64,000 nucleotides of DNA from Protonemura montana (taxonomy: Eukaryota; Arthropoda; Insecta; Plecoptera; Nemouridae). The notes beneath the pieces were generated by a model. It saw only the letters and a list, made by a program, of their open reading frames with translations. It was not told the DNA's origin and searched no databases. Below are positions 1-13,989 of the stretch, piece by piece. The position numbers were made by a program, and so were the translations under genes. Where the stretch lies: NCBI GenBank assembly GCA_947568835.1, contig OX387602.1, positions 12,637,021 through 12,701,020 on the forward strand, written 5' to 3'. Positions within the stretch are counted from its first letter, which is position 1. Each line of letters starts with the position of its first letter.

Positions 1-48
1 CTTTCGTGAAGAACTTTTTTGACAGAAGTTTCGACATTTATTCTGCAA

Positions 49-350
49 GAGAACATACTTTTTCCGACAGAGGCGCCACCGGTCGTTTTGGGGTGACATG
101 CCACTGTCGTTAAAAAAACAAGCACACTACGAATCACTAATGTCTGCCACTCCTTCTTTTGTCGTTCCAACGTCTTTTGTTTTTCGAGCTATTACAAGAA
201 TTTTTCTACCAATTATATCAATATTGGGACTTGACAAGTATTTTGAAATCCCAACATTTAAATCAAAACTGAAATTTCATTTATGAGTTGGTAGCAATGT
301 TGGGGGTCTGCTCTTTGGTTGGTATCTTCTATCGTGGGCTGGACTAGTTA
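49..350 (+). repeat. Interspersed repeat family A, copy 1
   Basis: This stretch is clearly related to 17,029-17,355 (same strand) and to the reverse complement of about 24,690-24,945. The best-conserved block, near 60-105, is a run around ccgacagaggcgccaccggt followed by cgttttggggtgacat. A second shared block is tttgtttttcgagctatta, and a third is the ggtagcaatgttggg region near 290. I see no terminal inverted repeats, poly-A tail or long reading frame. It could be a SINE, a solo LTR piece or an old MITE. The left edge may lie outside the window. Confidence 0.75.
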
Positions 351-3330
351 CCAATAGGTTCTCGTCAGAATACCAGATTATCGAGGACCAATGCAAATTC
401 CATCAATGTCATAAGAGATGTAAAAATTAAATCGTTCGTTGTGAACCTTGTATAAATCTGCGTAAAAACTTTATCGACAAAGAAAGTAATTTCTCACTAA
501 GAAAGCGCGCACTCCAAATGTTATAATAGTAGAATAATTTTTTTTAGTCTAATCGAAAAGGAAAGGCATGGGAAATAGTTTTCAATGAACAAGCCAGGGA
601 GATAAACCCAGTTCACACAGCAAATTGTTGGTAAATTTCAATCAATCTTGCAATGAATGCGCAATTTACAATACTATTACGATACAGTAAATGTCAGTGT
701 GAGTGATTTTTAAGTACTGTCTTACACTGAATCAAAAAGCAAGAAACCCGTAAGTAAGCAATAAACCTCAATTAAGATTACAGTAAAATCATTTAAATTC
801 TAATAAAAAAACGGTGAGGTTATTGAACGGTCCGTGGCTACTCGTGGTGTATTACAGTGAGTACCTACGCAGTGCATGAACGCTAGTTTTTCTCACATTA
901 AAACGTAAAAGATCTGAATTACACTCAATATACAAGACTTTAAATGTTCACTTAGCTTCTGGAGGAAAGGAAAATCTTGAATCGTAGCAGGGGTCATTTT
1001 GCAAAATTGATCCTCCATCGGTAATCGCTTTACTTTATAAGCAGTAATGGAATAAAGTTTACAAATTACTGTGTCGTAAACTCAACAGAACGATGTAATT
1101 CTGCGTATTAGCTCTTACCATACTAGAACCAGGACTGATCCTGGACTTGACCGCATAAGGAAGCTACAAACTTCCCTTATTGCAGTAAATATTGAAAAGA
1201 AACACATATTTCTTATCTTGGGGTATATCTAACTCGTCGAATCTAAGTTGCACATATATATTATGCGTATTTGTGAGTCTAAAAAAAGTGTTACCCGCCA
1301 GATCTGAGTTAAGCTGGCTACAGAAATTTGACACTAAAAAAGCATAAATTGTTAATAGGCCTGATTAGAGAATCATAGGAAGAAGGTGATCGATATTGAA
1401 TATCTATAAAGCAAGGTATTTGGAATATTTGGAATAGGCTGACCTCACATCGTTATCCTTGAACTTTACTCCTAAGAAAGAATCTTGGCAAGGAATTGAT
1501 GCGAAAAATAGAAAATGGAAAATGACAATCCAGTCTACTGGTTTCTAATATGATTCATCGAGAGTAGGATTTCCTAATTAAACCGTGAAGCGGTTGCTGC
1601 ATATTTTCTTCCCTGCATTGCATGTGTGCAAAAAAGTGAGCTGAAGAATAAGGATGATTCATTGTGGGGCTCGAAAGCCAGACGAGAAGTCTTTTATTTG
1701 TCTAGGTAACACCGAAACAGCACAAATAAATCTCATTACATTGTATCGAGCCTCGTCCTTGGGTGTCAAAAGATCTAATCCTCGCTATTGTAGATTGATC
1801 TTATTCGTCTAGAATTGCAACCACAGGTGAGAATGCAGTCGAATTCGCAGAGCAAAGCTCTTCGTAGGTCTGATTTCTTTTTAGTAATTAGATCCAAGAA
1901 GAAATAGTTACCCCCATATGAGCAATAATGGCCTTGTTGAAACCTTATATTGTGGCAACAATTAATTATCTCAATCTTGTATGTCAGAAGTTGGGAACAT
2001 GAAGGTGCACACTTAGCACAGTGCTAAATTTAGGGGTCACACTTTATCCTAAGGAAACGATTCTGATGTCACATACGCCAAAATATTTTTCACATTGTTT
2101 CTCGGTGCGTTAAAATGATCGGACTCTGAGGAGGACATTATCTGAAAAAGCTGCTAAACAGTATGTTCTGAAAATTATTTTTTAGAAGAGGAACTAGTCA
2201 AAATGCAGTCCATCTGAATGGACAAAGTTATTTTCTGCTAAAAGGCAAGCTAGAAACAATTTCTTCAATTGGCGTATCAAATGAGTACATTGAGATATTT
2301 TTCCAGTATCGATAACTCCGTTAAAACTGATATCACCAACTTATTCCTCCAAACAATCACATACCATTTTTGAATCTAAAATCAGTGGACTCCGTCATCT
2401 CGGCCCACCCTGTCGCTTCATCTAGCCTAGACAATCCTCACGGCTAAATCTAATCCCTATAAGATCAGTGAATACAGCTACAGAAGCCGTATACGTCGAA
2501 TTGTGTAAGGTGTAGCATGGTACGTAGCTTGAGGTCGGATAGAGCACAATTTGGCTACTGCTCACCATGTAATTGCTTCTGTGGTACCGACGGTCTCGGC
2601 ATGCAAATGAGGTAGGCATGTGCTCTTCTCAGATCACGATTCTACGGTGCGTGGGTGCTCACTGGTTCTTAACGACGCGACAGACGCTAAACGGGCACAG
2701 TATCGATCGTAACTATTCTTAATTCGTTGTTAAACTATAAACTATTTTTTATTCAATTCAAAGATGAGACGAATTTAAGAGTTGGTCTGTAAATTAAAAC
2801 TGTAATTGTGTTATATGTTTTTGTGGGGCGTGGAGAAAATTGCTTCTCCCCTGCTGAGAATGACTGTAGATGGGTTTGGTTGAAAGTGGTCTGCAAAGGA
2901 CAATAAGGAGTGAATCGCTCTGCAGATGAAACGAATAGATGCGTTAGAACAGAAGAAATAGTTTTGATGTTTTGTTCTGTATCGTAAACAATATTTAGTG
3001 GTGACACCAATTATCGATAGCATACTTTGTAGTTTTCATTTAAACATTTTTATACGCGCATTTGAGCATGTTGACTTTATTTTGGTGTACAAGTTATTAG
3101 TTTTGTGCATATGTGAATGTGTATTTCAGGTTTTAATTAATAACCTTTCGCTTAAAAGGCCAGAAAGAAAAGTTAATTATGCCGATCACAGGACTCATGT
3201 AGGTAAATTCGTAGAATTTAAACTTCAACCACTTTGTCAAACCCATTTTTAAAATGCAAAATTCTAATTTAAACGCTAATGCGAATCTATCCTTAAATGG
3301 CTTTGGCTGTGTGGAGACAACACTATAAGG
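351..3330. other. AT-rich intergenic DNA, no gene seen
   Basis: I see no frame with convincing coding character on either strand. The few frames above 60 codons are AT-rich, lack known motifs and overlap each other. No tRNA-like cloverleaf or transposon ends stand out. Confidence 0.5.
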
Positions 3331-3377
3331 ATGTCTTTCGCTAAGATATTCACCGTAAAGTTAGCTCGAACGCGCGG

Positions 3378-3587
3378 GTGCCTTTATTCGCGACCACCGA
3401 GGCGCTTACATCGCGGTTCCTCCTCTACGCCGATGATGCACTCTCTTTTATCAATCTTGACCGGGCCGGCATAGGAAGGATCCACGGGACATTCCACCCA
3501 GACTGGATGCTTCGATGCTGTCTCTCCTATTCTTTCCCCGATAAGGTTGTTGACTCGCTACATCGTCAACTAAAGGGATGGATCTAG
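3378..3587 (+). other. Possible reverse-transcriptase motif fragment
   Basis: A GC-richer island inside AT-rich DNA carries an open frame of 69 codons. It contains RFLLYADDALSFIN, which resembles the catalytic YADD box of non-LTR retrotransposon reverse transcriptases. Nothing before or after it matches the neighbouring RT blocks, and the frame starts at a GTG, so there is no gene here. Chance resemblance is quite possible. Confidence 0.3.
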
Positions 3588-3599
3588 CATACACAAAAG

Positions 3600-5580
3600 C
3601 AGATTGATTTACCTAAGATTGTTACGACGATAATTAACAGATAATGGTACATAATTACTGAATGTCGACCACCTGCCCAATTTTTTTAGTTCTTAGAAAA
3701 CTGACCCATCTTATTCAATTGTTTGATTAACAATAGGTTTGACGACCACCAGCTGAGACAAACGGCCAAATGTTGCAGCTAAGCATGCTCTTTGATTTGT
3801 CTCGATCTCGAAACTATGATATGACCGTTACCGAGTGATTCGAACACAGATTTGAATAGCTCGTTGTGATCATTTCAAATCAGATTCACTGATCGAAATG
3901 CACGATTTATTGCAGATACAATCGGTGTGTTTTTATTCTTATTATTTTATTTACGATTTGACGATATATCTGTCAATGATTTTCCCCTCATTGTTTCGAA
4001 TGAAAAATAAATTCAACGGTGACTCGGGCGTTGGGTCTCTATACGCCAACTTGTAAATGATTCCTTGTGAAAACTGAAACATATTTCAAAAGGACTGGAG
4101 AGCGATGCTATACCGCACACCGCAAGCTATAAAAAGTACGTGTCTCACGTATGCATGCACCGCAATGAAAGGGTAGTTAAAATTAACACCTCGATGCAGT
4201 ATGCCTTTGTGAAAGCAGGTTTATTTTATTTTATTTCATTTTGGTTTTTGTTTAGTGGGTGAGGCAGCCCAAAGTAATATCTGAAAGGGTAATAGGTGGA
4301 CGTCATCATTAATCATCCAAGTCGTATGTGAGTTGTGATAGACAGGCTAGCAAGCCAAGGAGGTGGGCGATTTAGGAACTGGATTGATAAAGAAAAGCAA
4401 AAAAAAGGCGGTGCACTAGGCCCAAATGGGTTTTTCTTTCCCTCGTCCGTTGCATCTGGCGACCCAAATGGTGCAGTTCATTATACAGCTACTTACTGTC
4501 GTCGATTTCGTGTGCAATTTGGCACTACACCTTCAATTACGCCCCCACGGAAATGTCAAACAGAAACGTACTTGAATCCACATGCATTTAACAAAAATCT
4601 CTAGCTCTCCAAATGCATTCATGCAGTCAGCCCAGTGACTTCATTACAAAAAAAAAGTGACAGAGGATCTAATTCCATGTAACATAATGCCAGTAATCCG
4701 TGTCGCGCAAATAGTTATCATTGTTAATATCTGTGGTATTCGGTACTGTCCATCTGTAACGACGCAGTGTTATTTTTCCACTCCGATTGATACCTACTGT
4801 CTATATTGCCGTACTCAAAATCGATAATGTGTCCGAACGCAAGGCGTGAAGTTAGACATACTTGTCCAATGTTTATGGAGGCGAGAAAGTCGGCGCGCTT
4901 TTCACAAATCAACTGTTTTAACTTTTTAACTTTTAGTGTTAAAGCAATTTTCAACTGATTGCTTTTCTGTCAAAGTGACATCGTAAAAGAGTGGCGTTGG
5001 ATCTTGAGCTACGTAGCCGTCGACCTCAGGTGAATGATTTGGTTCTTGGTTCGACTCTTGCGTGGTGTCTATCGCGCCGAGTCGGTGACCGCAAATGCAT
5101 GGTGGGTCCTCGGGCAGATGCACCTCTATGGACCTTGCGGCAGCTCGCCGGTTACGTGACGCATCCTGCAGCGTCCTGAAACGTCCTGACGCTCTCACAG
5201 TCAGGCCCAAAGGTTCAGCCATTACTCTACTCTGACAACAACATGGCCATTATCTAGATAAACAGACGTTTATTCAAATATGAAATAGCATCTACTTACA
5301 TTCAAGCAGAAAGCCTTCGAGCCTGCATGTTATCCACTAGCATGCATTACAAATCAACTGAATGCTGCGACAATTTCTAAACATTTTTCATGACTGTTGG
5401 ATCAAAATTCAGGAGTTTAGAGATTTAGAGATTTAATGTATAGTGCTTTTGAATGCGCATGACACATACAAAAAAGAATAGATTTTAATCAATTTTGTGT
5501 ACCATTGTAAGTTAAATCATAGAGTTTATAAGTATAGACAGATGGCCAGCGCTAATTTACTCTTTTAAAGCTTGTAATGA
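3600..5580. other. Intergenic DNA, no gene seen
   Basis: Short overlapping frames only, the longest 98 codons on the minus strand near 4,926-5,222. None has a recognisable motif, good start context or splice-site support. Confidence 0.45.
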
Positions 5581-5589
5581 AAACGAAAC

Positions 5590-5835
5590 GGAAACACGTG
5601 GTAACGGTAGGTGCCACCCGATGGCTCTTGTGGCTGTTCTTTTTAACAAACTTCTCCAATAAATAATAACGACTAAAATTATCGATAAATGTATATCAAT
5701 CGACGTGGTCAGCATTAGAGCGTAAACCAGTCTCAAATGTGTGTAATTTGCGAGAAATAACGAAATTACAGCATCCTCAATTTTTGTCGGTAAAGTAGTC
5801 ATTTGGCTGCTCCTTTTCGAGAAAATAGCTTTACA
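5590..5835 (+). repeat. Interspersed repeat family B, copy 1
   Basis: This segment aligns with 31,308-31,555 in the same orientation. Shared blocks run in the same order: gtaacggtaggtg, tttaacaaac, gagcgtaaaccagtctcaaa, gagaaataac, and the agcatcctc...ggtaaagtagt block. The second copy has about 40 extra bases before its last block. There is no evident reading frame or terminal repeat, so the class is unknown. Confidence 0.7.
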
Positions 5836-5839
5836 TTAG

Positions 5840-8800
5840 CGCTATGATAGTACGGTTAAAGCACATCCGAAAACACATGGTACTTATGGTGAACGCATGT
5901 GCACATGGGGAGAAAAAATATATATTTAAGTCCTTTGAATGACTTTCTATAAATTTGTTTCATGTTCTTCCCAAAGGTGTAATCCTGCACCAGCATGCAT
6001 GGACCTCAATCCTCATCCATCAAAAGATATGTGCACCCTCCCTTTTGATCTTGATGAGCTTTCCAATAGGCGAATGCACACTCCTAAAACGAATGCGACG
6101 CAGCCAGCTCTGAAACAGGACACTGTGAATAGATTTTCTGATTGTCGAACTCTTTTTATTTTTGAATAACGTCATGGCTACTTTTGTACAAGAGATGGAC
6201 ATTTGATTAATAGTTTACTTTCTTTTCTTTAAACCTCTAATGCAACTTGAAGTGGCATCTTGTAAATAGTGTTTACAATGGGCGGTACATTTCTGTAACT
6301 AGGTATAGTGATAGTAGGTGTATCCAAAAAGCAGCTAATTTAGAAACTTACGAGCATCTGTGCCAAAAATATTATTATTCGTGCGCTAAACAAGTAGATA
6401 TTTAATGTTTAGCATCTAGAATTTAGATGTTCAGAAAGAGAAAGATAAATGTTTCTTATAGTAACCAACCAGTATTGTAACTGCTTACCCTGGGCCATTC
6501 GACATAATATGCATATACGATTAAACCTACTCGATACAGCCTTATATGGACAAATGTGGCATGTTATCCGTTATTCATTGGCAGACTTGTGACTTGTGTC
6601 AATTCAATTTACTGTCTGGTGCTCGATTGTCCCAATATGACCAAACACCCTCTCCATCCCATGTTATACGCGTTCTCATAATTTGATTATACCATGCCGA
6701 CGACATTTAAAGGGGGGGTGGAAGGGGGGGGGGGGGACACCGACATATTTGAATACCGACTCCTAAACCAAAGGACAGAAAGAGGAGTGGAGACTTTCAG
6801 GGAAAGTTGACATAAGATAAGACATTTTATAGCCTTACCTAGTTTACATGTACACTGGAGTGCAAGCCTTAAATCTATTAACCTTGTTTCTTACCGGCGA
6901 TCCCACGAGAGGAATATACTATTCACATGTAAATTTTCTCTCGAGACTCATTAAACAGAAATCGTTATTAGTTCGTTATTCATTTTTTAACTTGTTTCAC
7001 AAAACCGAAACAAAAATGCTGCCGGACATGGGATTGTGTGTATGGTGCATCTCAAAAACTCGGGTGATTCAGTTTTTTCATTTTTTAATTGTCATTAAAG
7101 GAGGGTCTTTGTTCGATTCGTGTTTATCATGTTAGGTGTCACATTTATACTCATCCCTAGTCGACGATCTGAGCTGTGTTGCCAACTCACTTACCAGCCC
7201 TTCTCGTCAGGTAAGCAGTACAATTGCATTGCAACGAAATGCAATACATTCGACAACGCAGCCTTTCTGACAGATAATTTTTTTCAGAGGTAATTATTGA
7301 CTTCTTTAAATGATTGGGCAAGTTTTTAAACCCATTGTTAGAACTCGATGCATCTGGATTTTTGGAATACACTGTACCGGCAAAATATCCGAGATCAAGC
7401 CAAGACGTTCAAGTGTAGGTACATCATGCATAGTACTTGCATGGTGATGACGCGGTTCATGGCTCTGGTTATAAAATTGCATCTATCCGCGACTTTGAAA
7501 ACCCGCTAGAACTTCACGGAATGAAGGTTTATAGTTCTTTGGCGCATCCAAGCATTCACTTTGAGTTGTTACGCAAGCAATTAGTGTGCAGAAATGTAAT
7601 TATATCCTTGCATTACAGAATGGTACACAAAATGTGGCATTGTTTTCCTTAAAAAGTTACTAAACGGATGTTAATTTATTTGTTTTTCAAATAAATAAAG
7701 TGATTCGTTGGTAGTATATCGCACGTGCCCTTTGCGGTTTGTCAAAGTGCTTAGAGGCTGCCGGGTCCATTGCTTTGTGTGCCGTCACAAACAGCGATGT
7801 CCTCACACACTTGACCTAAAGAACCAAGGCTAAAGATTACCGCAAAAAGTCTTTACAAATTAAAATAATAATTAGCTCGAGTTTAAGAAAAGAAGTTAAT
7901 ATAAAAACTAATTTAATTTCCAAACCAATTCGTTCTGGCGGCTTTGTACCCGTGACAGACGTGTTATATACGTTCGATTAATATCGGCAATGTTTGTCTG
8001 ACCTTAGCTGTCGAAACGAATGTGGTTCCGAACACAATTGACACGACGATGAAGAAACGGACAAAGTTTTTGAATCAAATACTTTGGACTGTGCCGATTG
8101 ATGTGGAAGAATTGGGTATTTTGGTGATCGAATTCTAAAGAATGGTATCATACTCATTGCCAAGTTCGCTGGGAGATTTCAATGCGCGGTACAGCGAGCA
8201 AATATATAAATCATAGCGAGCTTTGAATACGCTTCCGTCTCTAACAGCTTACTTTGAAACTCTTCCCTGACCAACTTCACTCCATCATTATCGCCTAAAA
8301 TCAAACGCACCGTTAACTTTTTAACATAGAGTAACGCTAATTTTAACAAAAGCTCGTATAAAATAACTTGCTGTATAGTTCTTTAGATATATTCTTAAAA
8401 CGTAAACTTTTTAATAATCAATTGATTATAAGATGACCTTAAAATCATCATTATCTTGTAGAAGTGATGGTCAGATCATCAAGGTAGATGCAGTTTTGAC
8501 AATAGAGCTTGCCGTTCCATCATTTTGGTTTTCAAAGCGACCGCCCTTCGGTGCCATGGTCACTGTTCACATTTGTGACATTGCATTTTTGGATCGATGT
8601 AATTAGTTACTAATTAGTGACCCTTGTTGGGAATATAACACAATATTATACACACATACATCAGGGTTTCCGCGTCTATTGCGTTAATGGCCCATTTATC
8701 ATGATGGTATAGAATAAAAGAGACATTCTGAAATTTTAAACAGGGAATGGCATTTTGTGCAATTATGTTTCGCGCTTAAACTTACCTACTCTTACCTGCT

Positions 8801-11800
8801 CTGATTACTTTTGCCTGATTGAAAAAATTAATATTCTTAACAGGACTCATGTGATTCTTCTTTCTTATTCGCGTTCACGCTTCTTTTTGGATGGCATGGT
8901 TTAAATAATCGTTTTGTCTTTTATCATAAATATGCACTAGCAATTATTGTCTGCAATTTGAAACCGTTTAGACATTTTTTCATGGCAGATGGACAGAATG
9001 CTATTCAGAGCAATACATTTTTTTTGTAAACTATGATACTTTTAGATTTTTGCAATTTTTTTAGCGAGACCAGTGTGAATCAGAACTAAAGATTTAAATA
9101 CTATTATTTTCTATCAAAAATAGAAAGTGAAATTGCCCGTTTTCAGTGTCAAGTTGACAATTACTATCAGAGTTGACAGTGACCTTTTCGCTTCTAAACA
9201 AGACAGTTACCAATTGCCATATTGACTCAGTAATGATGCACTAATTGTTGTCAATGTCATGCATACGGACGGACTATTCATCCTAGCAAACATTACGGAA
9301 AACCGGTCTTTAGCTCCAAACAGATGATTTCCTTGATAGAAAAAGCCCTAGCCGGAAGAACACCGAGCTAATCAATAAATACCAGCTACATACTGGCATG
9401 TCTACATAAATGTGTCCGTTGGCCAATAGCATGGCTATGTCTTATGTAGCAATTTTTCATTTTGTTTGACCTTACATGATTAGATTTTCTTTTCGTTCCT
9501 TTTAATTTTCTCTCGTTTTATGACGATCCACGCTGTGTTTCTCTCATTACCTTACTAATGTATAAGGACGACTTTTGTTGGTAGAATTCCTAATAGTTCA
9601 TTCATTATTCTCCAGCTATATATGCCGCATTCCTCGAGTCCGGTAAAACATGCAAAAGGTATCTCCAAGTCTTGAAATGTATGAAAATTAAAAGATAAAT
9701 ATATGGTGGTTTTATAGAAATGCTGGAACGTAACCCTAAATTAGATAGTTAATAGTACTAAAAAAAAAAAAAATGTTTTCATAGCTGTGTTAGGTGACTA
9801 CAGTACCGAAGGAAAATAATATTTACGTTGCATTGTACCCACTCGGTCTCAACTCTATGCATAATTTCGATGCATAAGTGTTATAAAATATTGGTGTTGC
9901 ATTGTGTTTGTCTGTGTCCCAATCTTTGCAGTCGTTTAACTAAAATGTCGCCGAGGTATTGTACCAAAGCGTTCGGGTTCAGAATGGATTTTCTTCCATT
10001 GTCTCGAGAATCGCATATCCGTCAAATCGCATTACCATAAGAGTAACAAGCCCCGAAAGTGATAATTAGCTCGTAAATTACCAAAGAACCACAACAACAA
10101 AAAAACCATTGTTTCTTATAAGGGGTGGGGTCGAACTAATTTTATGCAAGGATTTCGTAATTAATATTTTGATCGCGGTGTTTTTTTTTTGCTATGTGGA
10201 CAGTAAATTGCATGACACGTAATTTCGTAAAGAAAATCACTCTCGGATAATTTTATGTACATACTATTTCTACTCGGTCATTTTCTTACTCGTTATTGGT
10301 TTAAGTATTGTCTTTTTGTGTCGATTTTAGGTTAGTCGTGTGAAATAGAACGTATCGGGTCTTGGCGATCAAATTCAAACGACATAGAAAGTGGTTATTA
10401 TTATTTTTATCTTTCAGCCGTTCTAATATTGGACCAAGTACGCAATTTCTGAAGGGAAGTTATAATTCACTTTTCTTTACTAGAACACAATTAGTTGTTA
10501 GGTCATTTCACATGCGTACCTTCGACCCTTCATTAGGTAGAATAGCATAGAAGAATGCAAAGTATCTTCTAGGCCAAGGTGGCCTCAGTTATTGTTGTAT
10601 TTCTATTGTTAACATAGCGATCGCAATTCGTTGTAATATCACAGTTTTTTTTCTCTTAACTGCTAATTGTTTTTGAAATTCTTTTCGTCGCAGTGTTGAC
10701 CAATAGAACATTTCAGATTTCACATCGTTCCACATAAATCTTTTGTCCTTTGCAATTAAATTAATTCGTCCGAAAAGAATGGATACTTTTCCGATGGTAC
10801 AATTGCCGCCAATCTTCTGAAATGGCAATTATAATCAACTTGAAAGTTTTTAATCCCTAAGTGAAACTTTTGCCAAGAGTCTTTACAAATTGAATGATTT
10901 AAAATTAGACAATACTCACGTAGGCTTGTGCTACTATTCGTTATTCTGTCCGACTACAGACTAGGATATAGAACCCGGGGAATCGAATAAAAGAATTTAC
11001 ACGAAAATGACCGATGCATCTTTAGCAACTCTAAGTACAGCCAAATGATCAAACTATGGACGGTCAAAATATCGCAATTTTCTTCGCGATTATCGTGCAA
11101 AGAAGATTAAGAGTTTGGTCTCGCCAAGAGGTACTGTACTTGCACGAATGATGGTGAATAATGCCAGTACTATCCACAGTAAATCGCATTTATTCACCGC
11201 TTAACATAAATAGTTTCACACCTGATTTCATTTAATGTTGCCCATCATTTTGATATAATTGAGGAAATTACTAACCAATTTTCGCCTGCCCGTTTCTTCT
11301 GGCCAAGTGTAGGTAATATATATAGTGGGTACGATGCCATTCGAATGGAACTCATTTTTTTTATTGAACTATCACAAGCGACTCCAAATCTATTTTCAGT
11401 GAAAATCCAGCTGTCTCAATAATGACAGCTTTAAAAATGCAGCTGGGCATCGATTTACCATCCCACAATGCTCATTCTTTCTTGTATTATATTATTATTT
11501 CGAACTTCGATGGCACGCTATGTCTTTCGTTTGTATACAAACCACTGACCTTTTGCACAGGTACTATAATTGAAGTTGGTGATAATCATCGACCAATTTC
11601 AAACAGGATACAAATCCCATGCATTACATAGGAATTAGAATTGCATGCTGTTTGTTTGCTCATAGGGAGCACGAGATCACGTATCATCCGCAAGATTTAC
11701 TCGTTATTCAGGATATGGAAAAGTTTTGGCGAATCCTTTTCTATATTCACGATGATTGTCTATTTAAATAACTTGCATGCAGTTTCTGAGTTTGAACAAT

Positions 11801-13380
11801 GAGAGTGTTTTGCGAGAGTTTGGAACACGCGTCAAATGCAGGGTAAGAAGGTTTTTGAATGGTCATTTCTCTCACGAGTCCACCTTGAAAGGCATGTAAG
11901 ACAATGAGTTGACTTGACCAGGATAGTGAGCGCATGAACCCTCTCCCGGCCAACATATCGCACTTGTTTCAATGGGCATGTAACTTTGAACCAGCACACC
12001 ATGAGGGAAATCGCACAAAGTTTCAATTCGAACCTCTTTTTGATAAGAATGTTATATGAAAACAATGGCATGGTGAAAGGTCAACGCCTCTCAGGATATT
12101 TTAATTTGGATTGTTAGTCATGTAAATGCGCGATGTTTTACGCTGATGAATGAACTCTGAGAAAATTGTTGTTATGCTTGTAATAATTTGACACGTCTGT
12201 AGGTGTGTACCTATCCATCATTTTGTGCTGAATCTTGATGGCATTCTGACTTGCTCACCTGAGTTGCAAGAGTAACGTCTTAGTTAGAAACAATTTCAGA
12301 CGTGTTTAATTTGATGAAATTGATCGAAACCCTTTCGTGACACCTCGCTGCCCTGAAAAGCCGCCCTCGACAAAGTAATTAAAGTAGAGATTGTCACCTT
12401 GCCACTAATGAGTCTGGCGCTATGATATCTCGCGTAGATACTGCCCTATTATTTCACCGTTAGCTTGCACCTATAATCGGCGAGCTAATACCCATTGGAG
12501 TATTCATGAGCTTTTCAATCAATAAAAAAATGCCATCATCTAACTGAACGGTACCTGGAGTCACTAACCTAACCATGGCACTCTCCCTTTTATGACTAAA
12601 TAAAAACCGTGCACATTATAAGCTTAGGATATGATATTATATGAACTTCGGGTCGTACGTGCACTGATCAGTTTTTTTTTTAAATATGACTATGAAGTTT
12701 ATTCAATTATTTTCAATTGCACTTGATTTTATGAATAGTCAAAGACGACCATAATACACCCGGAGGTATGTCCCTTGATTTTGTTTCGTACTATCGTCTC
12801 TGTGCTCCGTGTTTGGCAGTAAGGAAGAGTCTGAACTCTGCCGAGAGTGACATTATCGCTCGCGGGCAAAGCACGTATGCCAATTAGTAGTCTCGCTTGC
12901 ATGGAGCACGTAATTTTCCCGTAGCGAGGATCCACAGAATTGGGATGACATCGTCTGCAGCGAACGTCGACATTGTTGACTTGTATCATGACTTGCGGTC
13001 CATCACATTGTTCGCATTGATTGTTATTGATGAGGAATAAAAAGGGCGTGAAATTACCCTTGCTGCAGCCGACGATTGGTGGCTGGTGTTGATTTCTTCC
13101 TCATAACAGTACATGCACAATTAATGGTTTTTCGCCTAAATTGGCGTCCTCCATTGAGTGCGGACGACAAGAGGGAAGTGCATTGCTGGCCCCGACCCGA
13201 TCATTACGGAGCATAGTAATTTGGTAGACGAGTGGACAATGTATTATCGACTGCGGCCGTTGGTTTGGAGCAGCCTAAGGTTGAGCCAACAGCACGTACG
13301 ATAACCTCGATGCATGTAGTTGTAAATAAAACCGAATTCGAACAAAAAATAGAGCGCGCCAAGTCCAGTTGGTATTTTCG
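5840..13380. other. Long AT-rich intergenic stretch
   Basis: About 7.5 kb without a supportable gene. It contains a G-run near 6,711-6,736 and A/T homopolymers near 9,761-9,773 and 10,181-10,190. Open frames stay under 96 codons and lack motifs. It could hold remote promoters or untranslated exons of the receptor at 22.8 kb, but nothing here proves that. Confidence 0.45.
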
Positions 13381-13384
13381 ATTT

Positions 13385-13918
13385 CTAAGAAAGTGTTAAG
13401 GGGACCAAAGGAATACAATAAACCTTCCGTAGGCAATCGTAAATAAAATTATTTGCTGAAAAACTATCTGCGTGTGCAGATCTTGTTTGATGAACACGAG
13501 CGTGGAGCTTGCGGACCGGCCTTCCGAAGATACGTTCCTGATGATAACATACATAACTTACCATGCGATCGAATTCGCAATGATTTTCGGTGCGATCGGT
13601 ACAAAAAGTAGAACCGTTTTTCGTCCCTAGTAAAAAGTGAAATAAATTCTCGAACGATTTGGCATGATACCCATTCATCTTGTGATTGGTTAAATGTGAG
13701 TGATGCTTCGGAATGCATATCTGCAGAGGTACTCGAGGAACTCCCACATTTGCCGGTCGCGTCTTAGGGACAAGACGATACACGAGTGAGACCAATGGGA
13801 CTGGCGATGACCGTTGCGTCGATAACGCCGCAACAAACTGGTCCTTTGCATGATCGTCGTCTGCAGCATCCTCTTCCGCGATCGCGCGTCCAGCCATTAT
13901 CTTGGCGCGCCATGCCAT
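13385..13918 (-). CDS. Unrecognised 177-codon open frame
   Basis: I do not recognise this product. It is the longest ATG-started frame in the first 22 kb. The ATG at 13,918-13,916 follows an aaggaggcg context, and the first 80 or so codons lie in a locally GC- and CpG-rich patch (about 13,780-13,990) that differs from the AT-rich surroundings. The predicted start is acidic (EEDAADDD), and the rest is basic with scattered Cys and His. There is no signal peptide, membrane segment or clear domain. A splice-donor-like position inside it could make only the 5' part a real first exon. It may also be a chance frame in a CpG island or a noncoding RNA promoter. Confidence 0.25.
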   Translation of the reverse strand: MAWRAKIMAGRAIAEEDAADDDHAKDQFVAALSTQRSSPVPLVSLVYRLVPKTRPANVGVPRVPLQICIPKHHSHLTNHKMNGYHAKSFENLFHFLLGTKNGSTFCTDRTENHCEFDRMVSYVCYHQERIFGRPVRKLHARVHQTRSAHADSFSANNFIYDCLRKVYCIPLVPLTLS

Positions 13919-13989
13919 CGCCTCCTTGGCTCAATCACGCCGCTCCAATGCAGCACGGCTACCGATCCAACGGCCACTTATACTGTCAC

